DNA from: Otatea glauca
Lineage: Eukaryota; Streptophyta; Magnoliopsida; Poales; Poaceae
Length of the DNA: 64,000 bases
Assembly: GCA_036346275.1 (NCBI GenBank)
Contig: CM070723.1
Coordinates: forward strand, 54,824,743 to 54,888,742
Reading direction: 5' to 3'
The translations under genes were made by a program, and so were the position numbers. This document shows, in pieces, positions 1 through 11,462 of this stretch (positions are counted from its first letter, which is position 1; each line of letters starts with the position of its first letter). Under the pieces are notes generated by a model. That model did no database searches. It was not told the origin of the DNA and saw nothing but the letters and a program-made list of their open reading frames with translations.

Positions 1-1
1 G

Positions 2-691
2 ACCTTGGCGGCTCAAAAAGATAAAGAGTTCATACTTTTACCCCACAACCCAGGGTAAGTGCTAGTTTGATTTGCACTATGCTCGCAACTCGCTCATTAA
101 TTGACCATGCCGACATACCCGTAGGTTTTATTGGGTTCTCATTGTAATTCATCCATCGACGAATCGGGTTATTTACCTTGATTCCTTACAGAGTGACAGC
201 CACGACTTACAACCTATCGCAAAATTAATCACCAAGTAATTAATCACGTTTCCTCTAAAGATAACATGGTCATGTAGGTTGTTCAAACGTGTATGTTTCT
301 CCTGGAATAGCTGAGGCTAACCTATTGCAATCACGTAGCGCGTTCAAAGTGTACAAATATTATGGAGGGCCTTTTGGCAAGGACAGGGCGAAGCTGAATC
401 ACGATTTTAAGTTTCCAGTAACCGCTGTACACAATAATCCTATGTAAACTATGTAATAATGATTCTGGAACTAACCAAATCTATATTTGCAAAGTGCCAC
501 CAAAGCAGGAAAGGAAATAACTATTGTGGATTTTACGCTTGCCACAACATGGAACTCCTTGTCACTAAGAATACGACTAATCGGGTAACAATCTGCGTTG
601 GAAGAGGCCGATCCGAGCGAATTCGAGGCCAGCTTTGTGCCTTCTTGCTCACCAAGTTTTACACAAAAAGGCGAGTTCCACGCTGTAGTAT
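2..691 (+). pseudogene. CACTA ORF2 C-terminal part, Ulp1/C48-like (partial, probably spliced)
   Basis: The first 57 bases read in frame as a peptide containing KDKEFILLP, a motif that recurs in the second CACTA element of this window in its Ulp1-like region. A GTAAGT donor follows at about 55, so an intron is likely. A second coding piece at about 459-691 contains NYCGFYACHNMELL, which resembles the catalytic-cysteine region of Ulp1/C48-type proteases carried by many plant CACTA elements. A short tail ending KGEFHAVV, one frame over, ends at a stop near 691. The frame change means either an unrecognised splice or a frameshift. Start and N terminus lie upstream of the window. The role in transposition is unknown. 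Confidence 0.5.
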
Positions 692-984
692 AACTTGAGG
701 AGTCGTATTTTTCTAAATTACCATTTGGGTTAATTGTCAAACTTGTGTTGTGGATTTGTAAATTGTAGTTGTGTATTCGATTAATTGGTTAATGCTATTG
801 AGTTACATTTGGTTAATATATCCGAGTTCATTTCGAAATGGTTGTAATGTTTTTGTAATATGAGTTTAGTTATTCGTAATCGCTTTTTCCGCAGGGCGTG
901 GCTAGCATTTCCGAGGCTAGCCAATAAATAGATTAATGGTTGCTCGTTGGAAGTCTTATCACGACGCGATTTTTAATTAAAACC

Positions 985-1316
985 ACCATGATATAAAGAT
1001 GTAACAGACGGTTTCAAACAAAACCGCTCGTGATATCATCACATCATAGACGGTTTTCAACTAAAACCGTCTCGTGTTGTAATGATGTAACAGACGGTTT
1101 CAAACAAAACCGCTCGTGATATCATAACATCACAGACGGTTTTAAAACAGTCTGTGATATGATAATATCACAGACGGTTTTAGTTTAAAACCGTCTGTGA
1201 TAGAATATCACAGACGGTTTAGAAACCGTCTGTGATATATTCTATCACATCACTGACACATGGTTACAGACGGTCTGGGAAACCGTCTGTGATGACGGTT
1301 CCGAACCGTCTGTGAT
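985..1316. repeat. CACTA-A subterminal repeats
   Basis: About a dozen direct and inverted copies of a 12-15 bp motif (CAGACGGTTTT / AAAACCGTCTGTGAT) are packed into 330 bp and stop just inside the terminal inverted repeat. In CACTA elements such arrays are binding sites for the element-encoded DNA-binding protein. Confidence 0.85.
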
Positions 1317-1338
1317 AAGCTTTTCTGTAGTAGTGACG

Positions 1339-2075
1339 GTGCTCTGCGTGTGACGTGTGTCCCCTCTATTGCACCATATGATGACGAGAGGCCGGCGCTC
1401 TCGGTGTGACATGTGACCACATCACATTCCTCCCTGTAACGGCCGAAATTTTGTGGCTTTTTTAAGCCGAAATCCTCATAAACCACTCCATAAATTTCTC
1501 CTTATTTTCATGCTTGTTTCTCCAGCAACATACAGAAACGTGAGTAGAGTTGGTATCATGCGTATTGTCTTTACTAACTTCAGGAAGCATTCGTCTATGC
1601 AATCTTTTCGTTTTCTTCAGCTCTCCTGCATTGAACAAACCAATTCAGATTGCTGCAGATCTGCATTCATAATGCTCTCATTGATTCCTTACTCACAACA
1701 CGACCGGTGTCGATTATAACAAGAACTTTCAGTACGTACCTCGGAAGGGTTTATAATCGGATGTGTTAAAAGTAGGCTAGTTGATATTTCCAATGGTATA
1801 GTCCCTCTGTTCTGAATGCATGCCATTTTAGTATATTACACGTCCACCAAAGCGCATGTACAAAAGGCTGCATTACTCATCTTTATTAAATCATTGATTG
1901 TTCCTTGGATGATGCGTATTACTCTAATCCATCATCCCAGTAAATAGTATTAGAAATAGCTAAAGAGTATGGACATACAAAGAGAAAAATGTTAAAAAAT
2001 CAGTTCAAAGATTTAAATGACGTGTATTTATAAATAAAATTGAAAAGTTAAAATGACATCTACTCGTATAACATA
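1339..2075. other. Intergenic, no gene seen; possible MITE end
   Basis: No convincing coding sequence on either strand. At about 1800 there is GTCCCTCTGTTCTGAATG, which resembles the terminus of Stowaway-type MITEs, but no matching right end was found. The rest is AT-rich and anonymous. Confidence 0.4.
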
Positions 2076-3782
2076 TGTGAGACCATGTGGAGGTCAACTT
2101 ATGGATGTGTGATGAGTATTTGACATTTGTTAAGCTTGTATCGATTTGTGTGAGTTTGTTTTGGGCTTTAAAAATTGAATTCAGAACACAGCGACGAAAG
2201 AAAAATTCAAGAATGTTTTCGTAAATATGGGTTCAACAGATATTGAGTGGGCAAAAATACATTAAGCGATAACGACATCCCTACGGTCGAATAGAGGAAA
2301 AGGATTAAGCGATTTGCAATTTTGGGCCGCTGTCGGTGTGTTGTCGGACTGGCCTTGTGCTGGCGAACAGACCGACCTAGTGAGCTTGAGCGATGCACTT
2401 AATTGGGAATTGATACTGGTGTTGATTACATATTGCATATTATGTTGAGCAATGTTACGTGATGTTTTGCTTGTATGAGATGGTTGCAGGATTTAGGAGC
2501 TAGGTCATGGTGAGGCGGAGGAGATCGGGACTAGGCTAGGAGAGCTGAGGACCAGATAGTCAAGGTGACGCCGAAAGATGACTAAGGCCGAGGAGTTGCT
2601 GCAAGTCAGGATGACAAGCTGATGGATGAGATGTTAACTTAAGCCCTACTCAAGTGATGGAGGATCGTTGGATCAAGGGTTCGCGGGAAGAGTAGAGGTT
2701 AAGTTAGTGTTAAAGGGTTATTGGATTTTGAACTTAAGTGACGATTTGAGAAGCGTGCAAGTGCATAGTTAAAACCCTATGTTGTTGGGTTGTGGGTTAG
2801 CCCATATATGAGTGACGAGTGAATCTCAACCTTTTATGAGATTTTTTGAGGGCCAACAATGTTATCTAAGGGTGGAGGTTGCCCCTAGTATGCTATAAAT
2901 AGAGAAAGAGGGGTGGAGGGATGCATCCATACCAAGTCTTAGAGAATGGTTTTTTTAATTTCTTATGCTTCTTTGAGTTTTGCCCACCATGAAGTGTGGC
3001 TTTGTAATCATCCATTTCTATGTAATGCAAAATTCAAGTTCATCTATGTTCTAAAATTTATTTTGTCTCTTCTATTTTTACTTGTTTCTTTCATACAACT
3101 TGAGTTTTGCTTCCTCCTACTTGTTGTATTTCCATTGGATTTAAGATGTGTATGAGGTTAAGGAATTAATCTAAAACGTGTCCCAACCCAAAGAAGATCT
3201 AATAGAACTTATTATTGCTGCAAGTTGTGCTTGCAACATCATGTTCTTTAGATGAAATCACTATGTTTGGTGCAACTTGAACTATTTGCATGAAAGATTG
3301 AGACCTTGGGATTATTCTTGCAATTCATATTTAAATCTTAGTCATAATACCATTTCCTAGTCGTGGTTCAAGTTTCATCAAGTTTGGATGGGTAAAACTT
3401 GAGTTGTTGAAGTTTCTTCGTGATAAAGTTTATGAAATTTCTGTTTTTGTACAGCATGGATGTTAAACTAGATAGGTATGTTATTTGGGCTTTGTTTTCA
3501 AATTTATTTTGGAATCATAACCCTAAGGACCTTATCTTGCTAGTTTCAAGTTTCATCAATTTTGGATGAGTAAATCTAGAGCTATTAATGTTTCTTGACA
3601 GTCAAGTTTGATATTTCTTCATACCTGAGTTTGCTGAAATTCTTGCTCTATTCATCCTGTTTTTGGTATTCTTAAACCTAGTGTTTGCTCTATAACACTA
3701 GTGTTTTTGAGAAGAGATTCTTGAGAAGGAAATTTTAATTGGCTCCTATTCATCCCCTACAGTCGCCAGATTCGGTCCTTCA
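2076..3782 (+). mobile_element. Diverged copia-type LTR relic 1
   Basis: The start (GACCATGTGGAGGTC, then GATGAGTATTTGAC) and an internal block (TAGGTCATGGTGAGGCGGAG near 2503-2522) match the LTR of the Sirevirus-like element at 54561. The promoter is at the equivalent place: TATAAATAG near 2896, against 55435 in the other copy. The right edge is set by a CCTTCA end comparable to the CTTTCA end of that LTR. No matching 5-bp target duplication was found and no primer site follows, so it is not a clean solo LTR. It may be the 5' LTR of an element whose body was deleted, with relic 2 as its partner. Confidence 0.6.
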
Positions 3783-3867
3783 ACTTGCATGCATGCGAAA
3801 AATGTTTCAGGTTAGCAAGAAGTCGGCTCTAAATCGGATGTAGGGGAAAGGACAGCGAACCTAATAC

Positions 3868-5530
3868 CGAGGGTGAGAGTCCATATGGTGATCTACCCAT
3901 GTTTATGATGAATATTTGACTGTGTTTGAGCTTTGTGTGCTCATGTTTAAGTTTGAATAGAATTTGATTTGGTTTTGAGCAATTTGAGTTGATATGTGTG
4001 TGAGAGCGGAGCTACCGATGTGGTATGGGCGGTAGTACCGGGCTATAGTAGCCGGTAGTCATTTTTCAGTGAGGTGATTCTTTGGGTTGAGCAAGGGTGG
4101 TACTACAGGCCCTATGGGCGGTATTACCGAGCAGTGGTTAGCGGTAGTTATTTTTCAGAGTGTGCATTTTGGGTTCATGCTGGGCGGTACTACCGGCCCC
4201 AAGTTGGTGGTAGTACAGGCCATGGAATGGCGGTACTACCAGCTTGGGGGGCGGTAGTACTGATTTTGCGAGGGAATTGTGTTGCATTCTTTGAGCAATG
4301 CTACGTGACGATTTGCTTGTTTGTGATGGTTGCAAGATTTCAAAGCTAGGTCATTGTGAGACGGAGGAGACCGGAACTAGGCAAGGAGAGCTGAGATCTA
4401 GACGGTCAAGTGATGCCAGAAGATGACTGAGGCCAGGGAGTTGCTGCAAGCCTGAAGAAAAGGAGCTGAAGCGTGAGCTACTAGTGATGGACATGACGAG
4501 CAACGACAAGGTGGATCGGGACTATGCTTAGGGAGGAGCTAAGGTTCAGAACAGTTAAGAAAGCCGGAAGCGTCATGATCAAGCGGACAAGAACATGTGG
4601 CGTGCCAAATGACTTTGTCCTGTTTGCAAGCAAGGACGGTTTGGGGGATCCGAACGTGTGAGAAGCTTGACGGCAAGTCATTGGGCTACATTGAAGGTGA
4701 TGAAGTATGGATGATGCTTTGAGACGAAGGAAAAGCGAAAAGACCGATCGTAGGGCAAATTGGCAATTTATCCATTACTGGAGATGGAGGCTGTTTGGAA
4801 AACTGCAGTGTAGGGCCTAAGTGGTTTAGGTCAAGCCAAAGTGGAGATTGATACAATTCGGGCTAGTAGAGTTATTTGGAGCGTCATGGAGAAGGGTGCT
4901 TTGAAAAGCGTGTGTGTGGGTGTGTAAAACTCGTTATATGTTGGGTTAGCGGGTTAGCCCATGTTGAGTATGGATGGTATCCACTTCTTGAGTTCTTGCT
5001 CTATATTTGGTTTCTTTCTCTCTTGATCTTGTGTTTCTAAGAATGAATGATTGATGGATGAATACTCTATAGATCATATCACAATCATCTAGGCAAACTC
5101 TCACATGATCATCAAGAGATTTCTCAAGAAATCAATTTTTGATTTGAGAAGAAAGAATTAGTGGTGGATCTTGTTCTTGCATGTTTGAAGGGGCGTTTCT
5201 TTGGTGTTCTTATTTGTTGTGACATGTGGAAGATCATTTAAGATCATCTTGATCATCAAATCCTCATGAGCAAACTCATAGTGAAGTTTGTGTATTTGAC
5301 CTAGTTTTAGTATAACCTTCATTAAAATTGAAAAAAGTTGGAACTTTGACATCAATCTTTATAATTGATGGTTCGAATAGGTTCCCAACATCTATAGGAA
5401 AGTGCATGCAAAATTTCACAGGTTTTAGATTAGCCGATCAAAAGTTACATCGATTCTTGAATTCAAAGTCACGCTGATTTACTATTCACCCTGATTTTAC
5501 TGTTTATCCGGCAGCACCAAACTACTTTTC
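3868..5530 (+). mobile_element. Diverged copia-type LTR relic 2
   Basis: About 90 bp after relic 1 a second related LTR begins (GAGAGTCCATATGG, then GATGAATATTTGACTG). It carries the same internal landmark (AGGTCATTGTGAGACGGAG near 4350) in the same orientation. It is strongly diverged from relic 1 and contains a tandem repeat at 4005-4265. Its right end is uncertain. No coding sequence lies between the two relics. Confidence 0.5.
4005..4265. repeat. GGCGGTAGTACCGG-type tandem repeat inside LTR relic 2
   Basis: Six or so imperfect copies of GGCGGTA(G/C)TACCGG and its complement, at 25-50 bp spacing. It occupies the same position in the LTR as the GACCCCGAGTGGTCGG repeat of the 54561 LTR, so related LTRs have different minisatellites at the same site. 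Confidence 0.6.
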
Positions 5531-5643
5531 ATCCAGTGCTACCTTACTGTAGTATGATAATACCGCCCAAAAGTGATTTTTTAGAAAATTTATTCTTTTG
5601 CTCTTATTAGCAAAAGTTGGAACTTTGACATCAATCTTTATAG
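5334..5643 (+). repeat. Direct repeat pair, about 27 bp
   Basis: The string GTTGGAACTTTGACATCAAT with its continuation CTTTATA occurs at about 5336-5362 and again at about 5616-5642 on the same strand. The sequences between and outside the pair differ. It may be a local rearrangement footprint; no gene is associated. Confidence 0.6.
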
Positions 5644-5784
5644 GACGTCCAGCATGCAAGACGTTGACTAATCAACCCCCCTACTCCCAAGCTGGCTGCC
5701 TACAGGGCCCCACCCACGTAGGCATGTACCTGTACCCACTACACCAAAAACGCCATCGAGCGGTTCATAATCGCCATCGCTGGC

Positions 5785-6165
5785 GTTATTGAACCGCCAC
5801 AGATATAGTGCCACTGATAATCGAGGATTATCAGTGGCGGTTTTCTAACCGTCACAGATAAGTGTTATCTGTGACGGTTCTACATACTAACCGCCACAGA
5901 TAACAATACTATCTGTGGCGGTTCTATCCACCTACCGCCACAGATAACAATACTATCTGTGGCGGTTCTATCCACCAACCGCCACAGATAACTACACTAT
6001 CTGTGACGGTTCTTTCCTACAACCGCCACAGATAAAAATATTATCTGTGGCGGTTCTTCCCACCAACCGCCACAGATAACTATATTATCTATGGCGGTTC
6101 TATACATCAACCGCCACAGATCTATATTATCTCGTATGCGGTTCTATCCACCAACCGCCACAGAT
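5785..6165. repeat. CACTA-B 3' subterminal repeats
   Basis: Tandem inverted units AACCGCCACAGATA and TATCTGTGGCGGTT, with one-base variants, about ten units with a period near 50 bp. Each pair can form a small hairpin. They match the array at the other end of the element (30900-31245). Confidence 0.88.
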
Positions 6166-6189
6166 AGTGCCTGACCGAAAAATAAAAAT

Positions 6190-6530
6190 CGCATTTTGGG
6201 CTAGCCTCGTGTCTTTGCTAGCCATGCCCTCTCAAACATATAATACATCAATCACAGATTTTGCATACACACATTATAATGTACAACAATCACAGATTTC
6301 GCATATACACAACTACAATATAATACATCAATCACAATTGCAATTTTGCATATGCACAATTATAATGTACAACAATCACAGATTTTGCATATACACAACT
6401 ACAATATAATACATCAATCACAATTACATATAATACATCAATCACAATTACAATCACAGATTTTGCATATCACAATTACAATATACACAATTACAATGTA
6501 CAATTAAAGTGTCTCATGCATGAGGTGCTC
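6190..6530. repeat. Conserved GCTAGC motif and AT-rich tandem repeats in the CACTA-B 3' region
   Basis: At 6194-6230 two GCTAGCC-type motifs flank a short spacer, in a layout shared with CACTA-A at 893-924. Then 6235-6510 holds imperfect repeats built from AATACATCAATCACAG, TTTGCATATACACAA and CTACAATAT. No protein is likely here. Confidence 0.6.
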
Positions 6531-6768
6531 GATCATGGTGATGGTGTAGGGCATGCCTCCCACTGGACTCCTCCCTTCTCCTCCGCCTCACCATCTTTGC
6601 ATCAATATTTCTCAGAGTATGTAAATGAAGTCATTATATATCATACTATGGAAAGCTAAATAGATCACTTTTGTTGTATCACAAATCTAGCCGATCCATT
6701 GCCGTCTTATTCCATGTGAATGCCGTGGCATCCTCCAGATATTGTACATGCATTAGCTAGTTTATACT

Positions 6769-6980
6769 CCCTCTATTTTTGAATATGTGACATTCTATTT
6801 TTCAATTTTTATTCCTAAATACATATCATTCTACAATTTTGATCCTACTTTTTACTATTTTTCCTTCTATAATCTCCATTTAGCTATTTTTAATGGCATT
6901 TACTATCATACATTAGAGTAAAACACACCATCTAAAAATATAAGGACCATGTAATCAAATATCTTATGAATGGAAGGTAA
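6769..6980. mobile_element. Stowaway-like MITE relic
   Basis: TACTCCCTCTATTTTTGAAT at about 6766 resembles a Stowaway terminus with its TA target. A degenerate complement (ATGAATGGAAGGTA) lies at about 6965. The 200-bp AT-rich interior without coding sequence fits. The termini are too worn for certainty. Confidence 0.4.
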
Positions 6981-7319
6981 AGATGCAAAGGAGGGTTCCC
7001 ATTTGAAAGGAACAAAGAGTTATTTACACTTTGTAATGAAAGTAATTGAAGTAAAAAGCCTAAACTAGTGGAGGTAAACTAGAAGCCTACTGGTCTTGGA
7101 GGTTGAAGACATGTGATTTGGGACAATAGTATGGATGACTGGATCGTTGTTGTCTTCGCCATAAAACTCGCCATTTTTGTTGATTATTTCCTTCATGATG
7201 AAGTAGGCGAGCTGCCCTCAATGCCTTGGATTTGTAAGAAGCACCCCTACCGTAGACAACTTGAGGCGCTGTAAGTATAAAAACAAAATTAAGAGAGAAT
7301 ATAGAAATTGAGTGGTGTG

Positions 7320-9990
7320 AATCAATGTGTCATGTCGGCATGATCGACCTCTACGTCATTGTCTTTATTGTGCATGATAAGATTTCGCGCATGTAATCGC
7401 ACACTAAGTACCCACATAAATTTGTTCCTTTCTACCGCTTGTGACATCGCAAAAATCGAATGAACTAAGATGTCGTCGAAGGAGCTATTTACTATGAAAT
7501 ATGATATAAGAGTATTCCTTCGTATGCACTGAAACTTCGTGACGGATTGTAAGGGATTTGTGGTATGGGCGTATCTCGAGCTCTTCCGACAATATCTTTT
7601 GAACGCCTCATTCACTAAATGTGTCATCTCTTCAAAGTCTTTTTAGGTTTATCTATTGGATCCATGATCAAGATCTTGCTCTTTTACGGATGAATTATTA
7701 CGAGAATCCAATGGAAGCTACATACACATGCATGATGCCACCATTAGTCCTTACATCGAGTAAATAACTAAATAAACGAGTAATTTAACTAGCTAGTGAG
7801 CAACTTACTTAAAATTGTATGGCAAAAGTATAAACTCCTTGTCTTGTAGTTTAATCAAAACTTTATATACGCATTCTCGACCTCCTTTGGTACTCTTTTG
7901 ATTTCATGTTGGCAAACCGCTCCTGGTCGAGGAATCCCAATCGCCCCTTGGTTCTTCGTACTTCAATCATCTCGATCTATATAACGAATTAGTTAGACAT
8001 GAAATTTATCGGTATTACGTGAATGTAGGCCAAGATTAATATATTAGACACTTACAAAGGACCAAAGATCTCAAAAAGATATGTCGAGGGCGCCGTGATA
8101 GAACAAGTTGTGCAAGTTATCGAATTCTATTAAGAAGTAGCCATGGCCCTCATGGTGAAAAAATGTTCCTCACGGAAAATTGCGGTGATCATCTTTGGGA
8201 GTACGCCTTGGTTGGATCGATCTAAGTACCATGCATGTAATCGCCGCATCATGGGTGTTAGACTTTTAACTTCAAGCGGTGACCAAGGGCTTCCCTACCT
8301 CGAATTTCAATCTTTGTTGATCATCTTGGTCATCGACTTCGCCTTGCCCTTACTTTTTGTCGCACGACATCATACTCGGTCCGGCCTCGCTTTGATCCGG
8401 GCCGACACAAATTGTCTAATGTGCCAATTTTGGGATCGAGGTTGTAGGTTTGTCATTTGAAGTACCAGTGTTATAGGTTTACGCTTTGGAGTACTAACGG
8501 TGGCCATCTTGATGGGGTCCTCAATGCATTTCTTTTCTACCTCATTTTGCTTCTTCCCGCTTCACTCTCGTGTCTTTGCCGTGACGGATGCGAGGATTGT
8601 ATCAGCAGAGAGGATGGCACCGCATGGTCCAAGACGATGCCACGCTTGCGCCATTGGATGAATGAGTGGACGGCACTTCCTAGAGTAGTTATCTCATCAT
8701 TGGTGGGTTTTCCATCCGATCTCAAAGAACTGTGGTAAATACCGTGTCCACTTGGACCTTTGCATAACTCGGCGCTATCGGGGTATTGTGCAGACACCCT
8801 TCTTGGCACGGATAGACTACCCTCGTAGCGTACTGCATAAATATGTTCATCACGGCACGTTGAGTCGACAGGTGTGGGGTCCCGTATGTCGCCCACGGGA
8901 TAATGGTTGTTGTCCGCTTCGCTAATGGCGTGGGCGCGCAATCTCCGCGACGACTGTAGGATCGAGAAAACGCGTTGTGGGCTCGCGATCGACTCAAGGC
9001 TTGTTGTACTTGTCGCTCAACTTGTTCTTCAATGGTGCCTTGTATTTCTCGCAGAACCCTTTCCTTCATCATTTCCATTTCCTTCTCACCGCCATCTTTA
9101 GCTCTCTTGACTCCTATAAGAGTCTCCGTGCTCGGGAATCCACTCCTCCATGGAACCTTGACCCGACGCCGTGTCCCACTGAGGTGCTCTTTGTTTCCTA
9201 GGGCCGTTAGCTCGCCTTTCTCCCTATCTCGGGTGAAAAGATCCTTGGGAGGATCGGGCGTGAAACTCGTGAACTCGCTGCGGCCATTGCTTCGTCTTCA
9301 CCGCTCTTGAATGATAAACCCCGAGAGACAACATATTCGCCGCTAGCACGTAGTGCTTCACTCGTCCGTAGTCCGATCAAGGGACTTGTGCCACCCAATT
9401 GGACCGCTTCTAATTCTTGCCTCTCCCATTGAGCAATTTTACCCGCGTACCCACTCGTGCCAAGTCCGTGGGGTGAGTATTCTTCTTGCGATGCTAATGT
9501 GGTCCTCACCGACTTCCTTGTCGCTTCGATTGCTTCATCGCCACAAACTCATCCCAATATGGCTCCAATCTTGGGTACTCTCCGATGGTCGACCGGTTTT
9601 GCTTCACATAATTTGTGTTCACCGCTTGAAGTTTCTCCACGCCGCATCCATGGTCATCAATGCGTCGCGACGCACAAGATCTTCGGCCCTTCGGGAATTC
9701 AAGGTTTCTTTGAGCTCGCCCACAGATCCTCTTTGGTGGCTCGGGCACTTTATGCCAATCCGAATAGGTGATTGGCACTTTATCCCTTACGATGTACCCG
9801 CATGTTGACTGTATTTTGTCACTGATTTTCTCGGTGCAACAGGGCCCCGAGATCTAAGACCTCCGAGATGGTGTACCGCCTTCAGCTTTTAGTTTTCCCT
9901 CGTCCCGGCGCCTTGCAACAGGAGCATCATCCACAATGTGGAGGCCTCGGCACATTGGGTGGTTGTGTGGAGGGTAAGGTACCGCTCGGC
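7320..9990 (-). pseudogene. CACTA-B ORF2 (DUF8039-like region and Ulp1/C48-like C terminus)
   Basis: Read on the minus strand from about 9990. The block at 9778-9506 contains VPITYSDWHKVPEPP (V before the annotated start), NYVKQNRS, GEYPRLEPYWDEFVA; 9500-9400 contains LGTSGYAGKIAQWERQELEA. These are conserved in the second protein of plant CACTA elements. At 9080-8540 there are YPCQEGCLHNTPIAPSYAKVQV, YPVGDIRDPTP, and a tail with TTLGSAVHSFIQWRKRGIVL, like the DUF8039-type C-terminal module. At 8160-7320 the remains of an Ulp1-like region follow, including KLQDKEFILLPYNF near 7845, the motif also seen in CACTA-A. Several frameshifts separate the blocks, and introns are likely in the last third. 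The role is associated with transposition but is not defined. Confidence 0.7.
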
Positions 9991-10579
9991 TCTCCTCCAC
10001 TATAGGCTCGGTTTGGGCTCCATTATAACTACTGCTTCAACCCAAACATAATTTTCACAATTATTACAGAATCATCTCATGGAATTTCAAAGCATGTATG
10101 TACTTGTCCTGTGTGTAATATTGTGTGTTGCTAAGATGAAAATGATTTTGCAAGAGCAAGATACTTAATTAGCTCGTAACAAAATCAAGAGCTTAGAGTA
10201 TGAGGTAATATGAAAGTTTCTAGTATCAATTCAATGTGGTTCTTGCCTTCTCACAACAACATGATCGCTTTTAATTTGTAGGGATTGAGAGATATGACTA
10301 AAGATCAATCGGTTATTGGTGTCAAACAAATCGGCACTATAATCGAGTTATGAAACTTCGAGAGAGAACCGAGAAGCCTCTATTGCGTAAGCTATGGCAC
10401 ATATGATGGAAGACATGAAAAACTATAAGGTTTTGTTGTCTTGAATTACGAAATAATGTGGTTTCTAGCTTAACACTTATTGATATTTGTGGTATATATC
10501 ATATTTTGTTAATGTATTGCTACCGAACTATGAAATATTTTGTTATCATATTAGTGGTAAGGTCTTCTCGGCCTTGAAC

Positions 10580-10676
10580 TATGAAATAGTGTTTTCGGCC
10601 TTGAACTATGATGGTTCACTAAATCGTGCGAGATGACGATTTTGAACCATCTGTGATGAGATATTATGTAGTAGTG
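10580..10676. mobile_element. Isolated CACTA-type right terminus
   Basis: The sequence ends at 10676 in the complement of CACTACTACATAATA, preceded by GAACCATCTGTGATGAG. It resembles the CACTA-A end at 1335 more than the CACTA-B ends. No partner beginning CACTACTAC was found in the spacer. It may be the end of a deleted non-autonomous element nested in CACTA-B. Confidence 0.45.
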
Positions 10677-11317
10677 TGATTTTCTTCAAGCATGAGTGTC
10701 TCAATCTTGTAATTAACACAACCCGATCTGAAGATATCGGAGAGAAAATAAGAAAGATGCCAAAGTCCTAATCGATTCATATAATTAAAACTTCCGTACG
10801 CACTCGAATCGGAGAAAAGAATCACGCCACGCTAGCCACGCCGCATCCAACGTTAATAGTTAAGTTTAGCTACTCGTAATCACGACGCTGATAGGTTCAC
10901 GAGAGGAAAAGAGAACAAATTACATGCAATCAAGCGGACATATCAAAAATTAATTATTTGGTTTAGCTGTTCGAGTAATTATGTTGACGAGTGCACAAGG
11001 AACTAAAATACTTTCACCGCCAATTGGCAGATGTTAATTGTGCTAGATTCCAATATACCACAAATGCATATTCATAATTTAAGAGTCAAAAAAAAAGAAA
11101 AAGAATTTCTATGTGTATGTCTCCCTCTGTTCCACAATATATATAACTCTATTTTCTTATAAAACATTTATAATGTAAGTCCATTGAACAAACTAAGAAC
11201 GTAGTTTCTTACAATATTCTTACTGTGAAAAAGGTTGAGTAGTTTCGGTGTGATTTTTATAACTTTGTGTTACACTAAAAATATCATCTTTTAAAAAATA
11301 TAGGTCACATCTTTTTA

Positions 11318-11462
11318 AGAACTGCCACAGATAAATATACTATCTGTGACGGTTCGTATACAGAACCGCCACTGATAAATGTATTATCTGTGGCGGTTCT
11401 CAGATACTAACCGCCACAGATAATGTTATCGATGGCGGTTCTTTTAAGAACCGCCACCGATG
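11318..11462. repeat. Internal copy of the CACTA-B subterminal repeats
   Basis: Five alternating GAACCGCCAC(A/T)GATA and TATCTGTGGCGGTTCT units occur in 145 bp, identical in type to the arrays at both ends of CACTA-B. They lie between its two genes, just 3' of tnp2 and 5' of ORF2 in element orientation. No terminal inverted repeat adjoins them. Confidence 0.75.

Larger units (their letters stand above)
1..1335 (+). mobile_element. CACTA (En/Spm) element A, 3' end only
   Basis: The segment ends at 1335 in the reverse complement of CACTACTACAGAAAAG, a CACTA-type terminal inverted repeat. It is preceded by an array of short subterminal repeats (about 985-1316) and by coding remnants of the ORF2 type on the plus strand. 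The other end lies outside the window, so the expected 3-bp target duplication (ACG follows at 1336-1338) cannot be checked. The subterminal motif (AAACCGTCTGTGAT and its complement) differs from that of CACTA element B in this window, so it is a different family. Confidence 0.8.

Noticed and set aside
8143..9808. Plus-strand ORFs over the CACTA-B ORF2
   Set aside because: They are shadows of the minus-strand coding blocks, which carry the recognisable motifs.
1335..10676. CACTA ends at 1335 and 10676 as a pair
   Set aside because: Both are right-hand ends in the same orientation, so they cannot bound one element.
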